From: Methanosaeta sp. PtaB.Bin039
Lineage (GTDB): Archaea > Halobacteriota > Methanosarcinia > Methanotrichales > Methanotrichaceae
NCBI GenBank assembly: GCA_002067795.1
Contig: MVQI01000016.1
Coordinates: 1 to 40,854 of the forward strand
Length of the DNA stretch: 40,854 nt
Direction of reading: 5' to 3'
The translations under genes were made by a program, and so were the position numbers. This document shows positions 28,508-37,113 of the stretch, one piece after another; position 1 is the stretch's first letter; each line of letters starts with the position of its first letter. Below the pieces are notes generated by a model. That model saw only the letters and a program-made list of their open reading frames with translations, was not told where the DNA came from and did not search any database.

Positions 28508-30262
28508 TCAGCCTTCCAGGTAGCGTCTCCTATCCAGGCTTACCAGGTCGTACGGGATATTATGTCTACGATGGCTGAGCCAGCGATCCAGCGCGCCGGC
28601 CTCAGGAGAGTATCTCTTCACAATCCTGGAAGAGTAGGCAAGCCCCTCGGAGGTGAGCATGTACTCGTACCTCTGACGCCAGCGCCCCGAAACCTGATAC
28701 TGCCTCACGTCCTGGTAAACCATGCCCACGGCAACCAGTATCTGCAGGTCTTCAAAGAGCCGCTCGCTATAGGGAAATCCAAAGACGTTGCTGAACGTAT
28801 AATCGAATAGCCCTGCCAGATCCTCAGCAAACTCCGTCCTCAACTCCTCCACAGTCCGATATATCCAGGTGATGTTTCGTATGCGAGGTACCAGGATACG
28901 TTGGCCGAAGTCCTGGCATAGCATTGTGTGAAGGGATGAGAAGAGCAGGAGCAGGCCGTCTATTGACAGGTAGCTCTCATCTCTCATAAAGTCCATGAGA
29001 CGACCTGCCAGCTGGTCCACCTCTGTCAGAGGGATCTGGGAGGCGGATTCCTGGCAGGAGAAGAAGGAGATGGCTATCTGGCCGGTCAGATGCTTGGTCA
29101 ATCCCGCGGCCAGGGCCGACTCGTCGTAAAGAAAGGCATCAGATGTTCGCAGCGACCTTGGAACCCCGCTCCCGGTTGACAGATCCACCAAGGCCCCAAA
29201 CCTCTTCTGCAATCCGGACTCGAATATCTGCCTCATCCTGCCGTTCCTGGCGATTGTGGAGAGGGCCATCCGGGTTTTGGGAGAGATCTGACGGGGGCCG
29301 AAACGGGCTGCAAGGCTCAGAGGCTGGCCCAACAGCAGCTTTTCAAGAATGCGGGCGGCTGATCCGCGCACCCGGGCTTTGAGAAAGGCTATCAGATCGC
29401 CATCGTTGAACTTGGTGAAGAACTGAAAGACGGCTTTCCTGGCGTCGTTTGGATCGCTGTCTTTCAGCACGTCCTCTATGCAATAAAGCAGCATGGCCCT
29501 GGCCGACTGGACATTTGGATGGTGGATGAGGGCACTGTAATGGTGGGCCCGTGCGACAAGGAGCGACTCGGCTGCGGTCAGCGACATATCCATCCGAAAG
29601 TCCCCGTCTCCAGCCAGAACAACCCTGCCATCCCTCACCTCCAAGGCGCCCATTATCTGATCCAGATCCACCAGCCCCAGGCTGACACCGCTGTGATGGG
29701 AGTCTCTCAACAGAAAGTCTATCCGGTCTGCATCGATATCCCCGGAGACCAGCTGCCCAAGTGGAAGGCTTTGCCCATCGATTATGGCGGCCACACTATC
29801 AAGGGCGGATGTGCCCAGCTCCTGCTCCACCATCTCAAGTGCTTGAGAAGGAAACTCGCGACTGGCCAGCAGATGGGCGGTGAACTGCTCGTGACGGGAT
29901 ATGAGATCCCTTCCAATAATCGGTTGAAAGTCTGGATTGCGGGCCAGCAAGAGCTCAACTGCATGAGAAAACGCCGAGTGGCCGATATCGTGAAGAAGAC
30001 CGGCAAGCCTCACCAGACGCACATCTTCTAAGGAGAGGGAGAGCTTTGTGGCCATCATGCCTGCCACATGCATGGTGCCAAGGCTGTGCTCGAAGCGGGA
30101 ATGAGTGGCACCTGGATAGGCCATATCAACCAGGGCCAGCTGGCGGATGCCCTTGAGCCTCTGGAGAGGCGGGCTGGCTATGAAGAGGGACTCCAGCCTA
30201 TCGGGAAATACCGATCCGTGCACCGGATCGCGCACCGGATTTAGCCTGTCGGAGCTGGCCAT
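28508..30262 (-). CDS. HD-domain phosphohydrolase (dNTPase/SAMHD1-like)
   Basis: A 584-residue HD-superfamily phosphohydrolase. The metal-binding motif is HSRFEHSLG (His54, His59), then LLHDIGHSAFSH with the HD pair at residues 91-92 and more His after it; a further Asp is at about residue 178 (DIDADRIDFLLRD). Family members include dGTPases and the archaeal YdhJ/COG1078 type; substrates here are unknown. Residues 330-584 form a long helical C-terminal extension common in the group. Cytoplasmic. The ATG lacks a ribosome binding site. It lies between a convergent exported-protein gene and the NAC gene. Confidence 0.88.
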   Translation of the reverse strand: MASSDRLNPVRDPVHGSVFPDRLESLFIASPPLQRLKGIRQLALVDMAYPGATHSRFEHSLGTMHVAGMMATKLSLSLEDVRLVRLAGLLHDIGHSAFSHAVELLLARNPDFQPIIGRDLISRHEQFTAHLLASREFPSQALEMVEQELGTSALDSVAAIIDGQSLPLGQLVSGDIDADRIDFLLRDSHHSGVSLGLVDLDQIMGALEVRDGRVVLAGDGDFRMDMSLTAAESLLVARAHHYSALIHHPNVQSARAMLLYCIEDVLKDSDPNDARKAVFQFFTKFNDGDLIAFLKARVRGSAARILEKLLLGQPLSLAARFGPRQISPKTRMALSTIARNGRMRQIFESGLQKRFGALVDLSTGSGVPRSLRTSDAFLYDESALAAGLTKHLTGQIAISFFSCQESASQIPLTEVDQLAGRLMDFMRDESYLSIDGLLLLFSSLHTMLCQDFGQRILVPRIRNITWIYRTVEELRTEFAEDLAGLFDYTFSNVFGFPYSERLFEDLQILVAVGMVYQDVRQYQVSGRWRQRYEYMLTSEGLAYSSRIVKRYSPEAGALDRWLSHRRHNIPYDLVSLDRRRYLEG

Positions 30263-30364
30263 ATCTGGAGATCTGATACGAATGAGATTTGCAAAGCCCT
30301 GGCTCCCGAGCCAGTTTTGGCTGAGCCGAAAGCAAGCGAGCTGTACCTGGAGACTTGAGCCGGC

Positions 30365-30721
30365 TTAATCTTCCGGTCGGGAGATGCGGACTATGGCCTC
30401 CGCCAGATCGCCTTTTGACTGAATCAGAGCTGCCCGGGCGGTATCATGGTCTGTGCCGGTCTGGGCCATGACCAGCTCGATATCGCTGTCGGGTATGGTC
30501 AGGCGGGGTTGCTCCGTTACCTCTCCGGATATCTGGAAGCTGCGGCTACCCTGGGCATCCATAATCGCTACCTGTGCATCTCGGATCACGATATCCCTGT
30601 CTGATGTCCGGATGATCACTTCCTCAACACCCTCGACCTCGTCGATGTTTATGCCCATGCTCTTCAGCATGCCTTTCATCTTCTTGGGGTTCATGCCCCG
30701 GCCGCCTATTCCTGGAAACAT
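30365..30721 (-). CDS. nac: Nascent polypeptide-associated complex protein
   Basis: A 118-residue archaeal NAC (alpha type), a homodimeric ribosome-associated chaperone that shields new chains. The NAC domain runs from residue 10 (NPKKMKGMLKSMGI...) to about 72, with VEEVIIRTSDRDIVI. The C-terminal UBA domain (75-118) has VMAQTGTDHDTARAALIQSKGDLAEAIV. ATG 30721 is preceded by GAGTGATC five bases upstream; an in-frame extension to 30817 has no support. It diverges from the XPD-type helicase gene with about 100 bp between. Confidence 0.94.
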   Translation of the reverse strand: MFPGIGGRGMNPKKMKGMLKSMGINIDEVEGVEEVIIRTSDRDIVIRDAQVAIMDAQGSRSFQISGEVTEQPRLTIPDSDIELVMAQTGTDHDTARAALIQSKGDLAEAIVRISRPED

Positions 30722-30827
30722 AAGATCACTCAAGACGTTGTTCTTTCCACTATTGGTAGGTAAACCTATCCCAGGAAAGTCGGCCGATGGGCAAGATTCA
30801 TCAGGGACAAGGCCCAATCCCGAAATT

Positions 30828-32972
30828 GTGTACCTGGACTACTTCCCATATCCGGCGCTGCGACCGTACCAGGACCGCATGCTTGACGCAGTCTATGACG
30901 CTGTGAGGGACGGCGGGCATAGCGTCCTGATGATAGATGCACCTACCGGCTGTGGAAAGACCAGCTGCCTCTCTGCAGCCCTATCTGCTGCTCCCGGAAA
31001 AGTTGTGGTTGCTGTGCGCACCGTCAGCCAGATAGACATCTACCTGGACGAGGTTCGCCGTATCTGGTCAAAGACGCGACACCAGCCAGAGATATCGTAC
31101 CTTGTGGGAAAACAGAAGGTTTGCCCGCTCGCCAACGAATTTCGCGGAGAAAGCGTATATTCAGCCTGCTCTCGTCTGAGAGACTGGTCCAAGAACTACA
31201 TGACTTCCCGCATGAAGAAGCAGAGGGATAGCATCTACGATCCCGTCAAAGACCAGATAGCAGAGGAGGAGGCAGGATGCCGCACATTCTGCCCGTATTA
31301 TATTCGCAGCCGGGAGGCATTCGAGGTAAACGGCAAGGTCTATTTCCGCCGTTCCACAGGCGCAGTTGAGGCAGCCGAGAAAGTCCGGCACCGTGTGATA
31401 CCGGCAGATGAGCTGCCAAAGCACACCGGCGGAGCATGCCCCTACGAGGTTATGAGCCTGTGTGCGAGAGCCAGCCAGATCATAATAATGAACTATCATC
31501 ACTTATTCAGCCCTGATTTTCAGGATGCCGTCTTCGAGTGGCTGGAACTCGATGCCGAGGATCTTACCCTGATCGTCGACGAGGCTCACAACCTGGGAGA
31601 TGCAGTCCGCAGCATGAACTCGAGGGCGCTTGCCATCCGAAACATAGATCTGGCGGAGCGGGAAGTTGAGAAGTTCGAGAAAGCCCTGGGACAGTCAAGG
31701 CTCGAGGAAGGAGGATCGTCTTCCTGGAGGCGAGAGGGTGTCAAGAATATCAGGATTCTGCTGCCCCGCCTGAGGAAGTTTCTGGCCAGCCGTGAGAAGC
31801 GAGGCAGCGAGGGAGAGTCTCTGCTGGATAGCGACCTGTTCCGGGAGTTCCTCTACCAGGGGATACCGGACATAGATATGGCACTCTCGTACTTCGGAGA
31901 CGTGGCGGTTGCGGTGGCGGAGATGAAACTTGCTGAGGGAGACTCGGAGACCGCCTCAGGTGAGCTTCAGCCAAGCCTGGCCACAGCACTCCTCTTTTTG
32001 CGTGATATAGAGGATGCTGAGAACGATTCGTCAATGCAGAGCAGAGTGAGCGTATCGGTGATTGGGAATCGGCGATTTGCCCGTCTGGAAGTCGTCAGGA
32101 TAGATCCTGCCCCAGTTGTGAGAAGGGTGGTCGATAATATCCATGCCACAGTTATGCTCAGTGGAACATTCTCGCCCCTGGAAGCCTACGAGCTGTACCT
32201 ATTCGGCGAGGAGGGTCGGGCCAGGAAGCTGAGCCTTCCAAATCCATTCCCAGCAGAAAACCGGCTGATCCTAGCAGCCAGCCAGGCCACTACCCAGCTC
32301 GAGGCGAGGGACGATTCGTCCAACCAGAAGGAGATAGCAGAGCATATTCAGGCGATAATTGAGACCGTCCCTGGAAACGTTGCTCTGTTCTTCACATCCT
32401 ATTCCATGATGAGCAGCCTGGTACCGATCTGCCAGAAGTCGGCAAGGCGGGCTGCAAAGAGGATCTTCAGGGAACCGCGATTAGCCGAGGAGGTCCCTTC
32501 GATGCTGGACGAATTCTTCCTGCAGGGGAGGAAGAGGGGAGGAGTCCTGCTCGGCGTATCAGGCGGCAAGCTGGCAGAAGGGATAGATTACAAGGGGGAA
32601 GCGCTTCAGGGTGTTGCTGTTGTGGGACTGCCTCTTGCAGTCTTCGACGAGATCCAAAGGGAGATAATCAACTACTATACCCGAAAGTATGGACGCGATA
32701 AGGGGATGCTGATAGCATATATCCTCCCGGCGATAAACCGCGGGCTTCAGGCTGCAGGCCGGGTCATCCGGGCGGAGACCGAAAGGGGAGTGATGCTCTT
32801 CTGCGATCGGCGCTTCTGCTCATCAGGTCCTGGAGGGGTATTGCCGTTTCTGCCGAGTTGGGTGCAGGAAGAGATGGTGGAGGTGGATGGATCAGGAACT
32901 GCCGAGGCCATAAGGAGAAAACAGATCGATTGGCAGGCGGACGCCGCCTCCTGTCCGGCGCCAAGAGGCTAG
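30828..32972 (+). CDS. XPD/Rad3-type (DEAD_2) DNA helicase
   Basis: A 714-residue Fe-S superfamily 2 helicase. Walker A (DAPTGCGKTS, residues 37-46), the DEAH box (VDEAHN near 250) and helicase motifs V/VI (GGKLAEGID; QAAGRVIRAETERG) are intact. Four Cys for the 4Fe-4S cluster are seen at 99, 114, 151 and 155. XPD-type helicases unwind DNA 5' to 3' in repair. The start is unsettled: GTG 30828 begins VYLDYFPYPALRPYQ, which matches the family N terminus; no ribosome binding site precedes it. A TTG near 30760 is an alternative. The reading frame open back to 30453 is antisense to nac and is not coding. Confidence 0.88.
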   Translation: MYLDYFPYPALRPYQDRMLDAVYDAVRDGGHSVLMIDAPTGCGKTSCLSAALSAAPGKVVVAVRTVSQIDIYLDEVRRIWSKTRHQPEISYLVGKQKVCPLANEFRGESVYSACSRLRDWSKNYMTSRMKKQRDSIYDPVKDQIAEEEAGCRTFCPYYIRSREAFEVNGKVYFRRSTGAVEAAEKVRHRVIPADELPKHTGGACPYEVMSLCARASQIIIMNYHHLFSPDFQDAVFEWLELDAEDLTLIVDEAHNLGDAVRSMNSRALAIRNIDLAEREVEKFEKALGQSRLEEGGSSSWRREGVKNIRILLPRLRKFLASREKRGSEGESLLDSDLFREFLYQGIPDIDMALSYFGDVAVAVAEMKLAEGDSETASGELQPSLATALLFLRDIEDAENDSSMQSRVSVSVIGNRRFARLEVVRIDPAPVVRRVVDNIHATVMLSGTFSPLEAYELYLFGEEGRARKLSLPNPFPAENRLILAASQATTQLEARDDSSNQKEIAEHIQAIIETVPGNVALFFTSYSMMSSLVPICQKSARRAAKRIFREPRLAEEVPSMLDEFFLQGRKRGGVLLGVSGGKLAEGIDYKGEALQGVAVVGLPLAVFDEIQREIINYYTRKYGRDKGMLIAYILPAINRGLQAAGRVIRAETERGVMLFCDRRFCSSGPGGVLPFLPSWVQEEMVEVDGSGTAEAIRRKQIDWQADAASCPAPRG

Positions 32973-33239
32973 ATAAAGCACGAGATAAAATTGGCATGAG
33001 ACGATATCTCAAAGGAGTAAGGTGATCCAGGAACGGACGATCTCCCTCCTTGCCCGGCTATAGCACAGCCACATCCGGCTTTTCGGTTCTTATCCGATAT
33101 CCGGGACCCAGATTCGGCGGCGCGGCAAAAACAGCACAAGGTCGGTGTCACAAAACATAAGCCCTCCTCGAAGATGCATCTAGAAAGGTCGGAAAAGAAT
33201 TGCCTGTTAGAGAGCTGAGATTCCTATGGATGGCCCTGA

Positions 33240-33584
33240 CTATTCCAGCTCCTCGACTGCCACCATCCTCAGCGGGATGGAGCCCAGGGCTTTGCCTATC
33301 ATGGACTTCGCTATGCGAGAGGCGTGCTCCTCGCTCTCGGCGTTGAAGATCTTCATCTGAAAGATAAGGCCAACAAGGCCTGTCCCGGCCACCAGGAATA
33401 CCCCATCCAGGGGCTCCTCGCAGCTCGGACAGTAGCTCTGCCCCACCTCTACCTCCACATAGTCCATCTTCTTCTGATTCAGTCGCTTGCCTGACTCGGA
33501 AATCGCCACACCTATGGCATCGTCCGGAGACTGGACGTCCCGTACCAGCCAGGCACCCTCAAGTGTTACCGTGAAGTTGGGCAT
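33240..33584 (-). CDS. UPF0212 (DUF555) family protein
   Basis: A 114-residue archaeal protein of the UPF0212 family, whose function is unknown. The start MPNFTVTLEGAWLVRDV, DDAIGVAISESGKRLN, and the CPSCEEPL zinc-binding-like Cys pair are family hallmarks. AGGGGTC lies just before ATG 33584, so this start is used rather than an upstream one at 33605. It stands alone. Cytoplasmic. Confidence 0.85.
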   Translation of the reverse strand: MPNFTVTLEGAWLVRDVQSPDDAIGVAISESGKRLNQKKMDYVEVEVGQSYCPSCEEPLDGVFLVAGTGLVGLIFQMKIFNAESEEHASRIAKSMIGKALGSIPLRMVAVEELE

Positions 33585-33770
33585 CGACCCCTGCCTGTGT
33601 AGCACCTTGAATATCTAGCTTTTCTCTGTCTTGGGCCATCCTCATTTAGAATGAAGCAAATTTGGGAGAGAGCAAGCTTAGATGAGGCCCTTCGACTGGC
33701 GTCTTATCCAGGAAAGACGGTTGCATAAGAATCCTGTGCCTGCTCAGATCCGATTTCCTGGGAGAAAATC

Positions 33771-34535
33771 ATGAAGATCGTGTATTCAGATGCATTTGCC
33801 GCAAAGTACCTGTCCAATCCTGTTGAGAGCCCGTCGCGGGTGGCTGATGCTTCGCAGCTGCTTCGCCAGCGATATCCGTTTTTAGAGCCGACAGCCGCCC
33901 AGCCTTCAGATATCTCAGCAGTGCACGAAACAGCTCATATCCAAAGGGTGATGGATCGGGGCATGTACGAGCCTGCGGCACTGGCTGCCGGTGGGGCAAT
34001 AGCCTCCATGGAGCTCGCCCTGAAAGGAGAGCCTGCATTTGCCCTGGTGCGACCCCCGGGGCATCATGCCTCAGCCGGCCATGCCTGGGGGATGTGCTTC
34101 TTAAACAGCATCGCCATAGCGGTTAAGAGGGCTCTTCCAAGGGCAGGAAGGGTCATGATACTCGATATGGATCTTCATTTCGGCGACGGTACGGCAAGCA
34201 TATTCCGCTGGACGCCCCAGGTACGCGTGGTCAATCCGGGAGCTGTCGATCCCAACTTCGATTATATCGGCCTGGACGCAGGCGCCTATATTGAGCAGGT
34301 GAAGTCCAGCATTGAGGAGGCGAGCTACGACCTGCTGGCAATCTCTGCAGGTTTCGACACTTATGTGGAAGATTGGGGCGGCCTTCTCACCCTATCCGAT
34401 TTTCGGGAGCTTGGCAGGATCACGAAAGAGGCTGCTCAGAAGAGCTGTGATGGGAGGAGGTTTGCGGTGCTTGAGGGAGGATACCACCCGGACCTCAAAT
34501 ACTGCATAGCAAGCTTTCTGGACGGTTTTTCATGA
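33771..34535 (+). CDS. Histone deacetylase-family enzyme
   Basis: A 254-residue member of the HDAC/acetoin utilisation/acetylpolyamine amidohydrolase family, shorter than the usual 300-370. The catalytic PPGHHAS motif is near residue 95, zinc ligands are in DMDLHFGDGT (near 130) and the Asp of SAGFDTY near residue 194; all appear intact. It hydrolyses an N-acetyl group from a lysine or polyamine; the true substrate is unknown. A GGGAG stretch precedes the ATG. It is not tightly linked to neighbours. Confidence 0.88.
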   Translation: MKIVYSDAFAAKYLSNPVESPSRVADASQLLRQRYPFLEPTAAQPSDISAVHETAHIQRVMDRGMYEPAALAAGGAIASMELALKGEPAFALVRPPGHHASAGHAWGMCFLNSIAIAVKRALPRAGRVMILDMDLHFGDGTASIFRWTPQVRVVNPGAVDPNFDYIGLDAGAYIEQVKSSIEEASYDLLAISAGFDTYVEDWGGLLTLSDFRELGRITKEAAQKSCDGRRFAVLEGGYHPDLKYCIASFLDGFS

Positions 34536-34620
34536 GATCGGCCTCGATTTGATTGATGCGATCGACTGTCAGATTCTGCATCAAGATAAGAGGGGCCCAG
34601 AGATATTGCGAAGGCCCAAA

Positions 34621-34640
34621 GATATTTATAACATTTTATA
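34621..34640 (+). promoter_or_regulatory. Promoter of the 98-aa hypothetical gene
   Basis: An AT-rich region with TTTATAAC and ATTTTATAA. The second lies 25-30 bp before ATG 34664, consistent with a leaderless transcript. Confidence 0.5.
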
Positions 34641-34663
34641 ATGAGAATATGTGGTAGAGGCCT

Positions 34664-34960
34664 ATGACAAGATTTCTCACGATGTGGAAGATGAATCCAG
34701 ATATGGTGCCGAAAGATCCCGAGGAGAGGATGAAACTTTGGCTCTCGATGATGGATATGATCAAGGCCAGTCTGAGATCGGGAGAGATATTAGACTGGGG
34801 AGAGTTTTGTGATCTGTCGGGCGGATATACTATTAGCGAGGGAGATGATATGGACCATCTGATCGGATTCATGAGGTATACGCCGTATGTGATCTTCGAC
34901 GCCAAGCCGGTTCTTTCAGCGGACCAGGTCATAGAGGCGATTCGTAAAGCAGCTTCGTGA
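34664..34960 (+). CDS. Hypothetical protein, 98 aa
   Basis: An unrecognised 98-residue acidic, Met-rich cytoplasmic protein (MTRFLTMWKMNPDMVPKD...). It looks like a small alpha/beta fold: helix (residues 15-40), then DWGEFCDLSGGYTISEG, then an FMRYTPYVIFDAKPVLS strand, and a C-terminal helix, a pattern resembling ferredoxin-like ligand-binding domains. No Cys cluster (a single Cys). A strong TATA box supports it being real. No operon partner. Confidence 0.7.
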   Translation: MTRFLTMWKMNPDMVPKDPEERMKLWLSMMDMIKASLRSGEILDWGEFCDLSGGYTISEGDDMDHLIGFMRYTPYVIFDAKPVLSADQVIEAIRKAAS

Positions 34961-35006
34961 GGAAAAGCGGACCTAGCTGTCGAGCTGCGAGATGGGCATT
35001 ACCCGA

Positions 35007-35043
35007 TCGGCCACGGCAGGGGATCCTTGAATCCCCGGGCCGA
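35007..35043 (+). repeat. Two-tier hairpin upstream of cbiQ
   Basis: TCGGCC/GGCCGA form an outer 6-bp stem, GGGGAT/ATCCCC an inner 6-bp stem, with a CCTTGA loop. It lies 47 bp after the 98-aa gene and 170 bp before cbiQ. No T-run follows, so it may be a regulatory or processing structure rather than a terminator. Confidence 0.5.
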
Positions 35044-35182
35044 TGCAGCCCTCATGCAACAGGATCGATATCGTAAAAGACAAGGGGGGCGCTTCTTTTG
35101 GCAGCCTGCGCCACTCGCTCGCACAATCCTGTCACGAAAGGCCGCAAAGCTCTTAAGATATCCGCCCGAAGAAGCCCCAAGT

Positions 35183-35197
35183 CTGCGGCTGCCGCAG
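35183..35197. promoter_or_regulatory. Perfect palindrome before cbiQ
   Basis: CTGCGGC-T-GCCGCAG is a perfect 7+1+7 palindrome ending 14 bp before TTG 35212. Its place suggests an operator for a metal-sensing repressor, or a hairpin near the ribosome binding site. No match to a named operator is claimed. Confidence 0.4.
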
Positions 35198-35211
35198 GGA
35201 TGTGAGATGGA

Positions 35212-36132
35212 TTGATACCGGGCTGGATGACGAAGGTGGATGATAGCCCCTGGCCAAGCTGCCAGGCCCAGGGCGGGCGCAGGGACTTCGTCAGAAAGAC
35301 CCTTGACGGGATACTATCTTTCCTGCAGGAGGCCTTCGTAACCCGGGAAATCTCCAGCAAAAAGGGACTGCTGCAATCTCTTGATCCCCGCATAAAGCTG
35401 ATCTCGGTCCTGGCTCTGGTCTTTGCCCTGACCACTGTGCGAGATCTGCGAGTTATTCTGATCTTCTATATGATCACGATTGTCATTGCCCATCTCAGCG
35501 GAATTAGCCTCTCCTTCTTCGTGAAGCGGGTCTGGCTCTTCATCCCCATCTTTACAGGTGTGATCGCCCTGCCAATGATATTCAACGTCTTTCTGCCCGG
35601 GCAGCCCCTCTACCACCTTCTGTACCTTGGACCGTCCGCAAGCCTCGGCCCATTTGCCCTTCCAGAAAGCATATACATCACAAGGGAAGGTGTCTGGTCT
35701 GCCTGCGTCTTCACACTGCGAGTAGCAGCCTGCGTCTCCGCGGTGGTCCTGCTCTTCCTGACCACCAGCCAGGCAGTGCTCTTCAGGTCTCTGCGCTCCG
35801 TAGGTGTTCCCAAGGTCTATGTGCTGACCCTGGAGATGGCCAACCGCTACGTCTTCTTGTTCCTGGAGATAATCAGGGACCTGTACACAGCCAAGCGCAG
35901 CCGGACCATTATCAGCCGGGGAACGTGGGCTGAGCAGAGATGGGTGGGGGGGCGGATCGGATACATGCTGATCAAGTCCCTTGACCTGAGCGAGAGGGTG
36001 CACCAGGCCATGATATCTCGCGGTTTCAATGGAGATGTGAAGATCATTGAGGAATATAGAATCGGCTTGCCGGACTACCTGGCGGGCGCCCTGGCTCTGG
36101 CCTCCTCTGCCCTCATGATACTGTACGATTGA
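35212..36132 (+). CDS. cbiQ: ECF transporter transmembrane subunit, CbiQ/NikQ type
   Basis: A 306-residue integral membrane protein, the T component of an energy-coupling-factor cobalt/nickel importer. An amphipathic start (GLLQSLDPRIKL, the EcfT signature) leads to about five membrane segments, and the coupling motif HQAMISRGFNG near residue 270 contacts the ATPase. TTG 35212 has GTGAG about five bases upstream; ATG 35227 is an alternative without one. cbiO follows 33 bp later on the same strand, while the partner subunits cbiM/cbiN are 2.6 kb further on. The N-terminal 40 residues before the family start are unusual. Confidence 0.85.
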   Translation: MIPGWMTKVDDSPWPSCQAQGGRRDFVRKTLDGILSFLQEAFVTREISSKKGLLQSLDPRIKLISVLALVFALTTVRDLRVILIFYMITIVIAHLSGISLSFFVKRVWLFIPIFTGVIALPMIFNVFLPGQPLYHLLYLGPSASLGPFALPESIYITREGVWSACVFTLRVAACVSAVVLLFLTTSQAVLFRSLRSVGVPKVYVLTLEMANRYVFLFLEIIRDLYTAKRSRTIISRGTWAEQRWVGGRIGYMLIKSLDLSERVHQAMISRGFNGDVKIIEEYRIGLPDYLAGALALASSALMILYD

Positions 36133-36165
36133 AAACATGCCCCCAAACAACAATAATGACCTGAC

Positions 36166-37032
36166 ATGCAACCCATCCTAGACTTGAGAGACGTCTCATA
36201 CTCGTACCTGGGAAGGCAAAACGCCCTCTTGGACATCACCCTTCAGATCGGGCAGGGCGAGCAGGTGACCTTTATGGGAGCCAACGGCTCGGGCAAATCC
36301 ACCCTCCTGGCCATCTTGAACGCACTCATCTATCCCACTGAGGGGGAGTTTCGAGCCTTTGGCAACCTGGTCCGTCCCGAGGTCTTCGACTCCCTGAAGG
36401 AAGACCGGTTCAGAAGCTTCTTCCGCCGCAAAGTGGGCTTCGTATTCCAAAACTCCGATGTACAGCTCTTCTCATCTACCGTTTATGATGAGGTAGCCTT
36501 TGGTCCTCTGCAGCTGGATCTGCCAAGGGATGAGGTCAAGGCAAGGGTGGAAGAGCTGATCGATATGATGGATCTCGGCAAGCTGCGTGATCGTGCTCCG
36601 CATACGCTGAGCGGTGGGGAGAAGAAGAAGGTGTGCATAGCCTCCGTCCTGGCCATCAATCCCGACGTCCTCCTGCTCGACGAGCCCACCGCCGGCCTCG
36701 ATCCCCGCACCCAGTTGTGGCTGATCGAGCTTCTCCAGGAGCTGGGCAGGTCTGGAAAGACTGTCGTCACTGCCACCCACGACCTGGACATCATTGAGCA
36801 GATCGGCCAGAGGTCAGTCGTTATCGGTGAGGACCACAGGATCGTGGTCGACAGGCGAACCGACCAGGTGCTCAACGACCTGGACCTGCTGCTGGCTGCC
36901 AACCTGATACATCGGCATATGCATCGTCACGGAATCCTGCTTCACCAGCATGTCCACAGCCACGGGGAGGAGCACAAGCACCGTCATGAGCAGGACCATG
37001 ATCACGGCCGCCCGCATGATAAGGCAAAATGA
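36166..37032 (+). CDS. cbiO: ECF transporter ATP-binding subunit, CbiO/NikO type, His-rich tail
   Basis: A 288-residue ABC ATPase that powers cobalt/nickel uptake with CbiQ. Walker A GANGSGKST at residues 38-46, Q-loop at VFQNSD, signature LSGGEKKKV near 150, Walker B LLLDEPTAGLDP, and switch His in THDLDI. The last 40 residues contain about sixteen His, in HxH and HxxH patterns with Asp/Glu, which should bind Ni or Co ions. Such tails are known on metal-handling proteins and may store or sense the metal. Downstream is the ICL/PEP mutase gene, not the rest of the transporter. Confidence 0.9.
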   Translation: MQPILDLRDVSYSYLGRQNALLDITLQIGQGEQVTFMGANGSGKSTLLAILNALIYPTEGEFRAFGNLVRPEVFDSLKEDRFRSFFRRKVGFVFQNSDVQLFSSTVYDEVAFGPLQLDLPRDEVKARVEELIDMMDLGKLRDRAPHTLSGGEKKKVCIASVLAINPDVLLLDEPTAGLDPRTQLWLIELLQELGRSGKTVVTATHDLDIIEQIGQRSVVIGEDHRIVVDRRTDQVLNDLDLLLAANLIHRHMHRHGILLHQHVHSHGEEHKHRHEQDHDHGRPHDKAK

Positions 37033-37062
37033 CAGGGGCTTTTGGACTTCTACTGAAAAGAA

Positions 37063-37070
37063 ACGATATA
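37063..37070 (+). promoter_or_regulatory. TATA box of the ICL/PEP mutase-family gene
   Basis: CGATATAG about 45-50 bp before ATG 37114 would start transcription near 37092, giving a short leader that includes the GAGGT ribosome binding site (37104-37108). Confidence 0.4.
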
Positions 37071-37113
37071 GTCGCCCAATCTATGGGGTTTTTCGATCAA
37101 CTCGAGGTATTAG

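Noticed and set aside
30453-30827. Long 5' extension of the XPD-type reading frame (839 aa form)
   Set aside because: It is antisense to the nac gene and has no helicase similarity; the protein family begins at about 30828.
35080-35211. Cobalamin riboswitch before cbiQ
   Set aside because: Only a weak GCCACTC resemblance to the B12 box; the core helices are not seen, and these switches are not expected in archaea.
35314-36171. 285-aa minus-strand ORF opposite cbiQ
   Set aside because: It is antisense to a clear membrane protein and shows no recognised domain.
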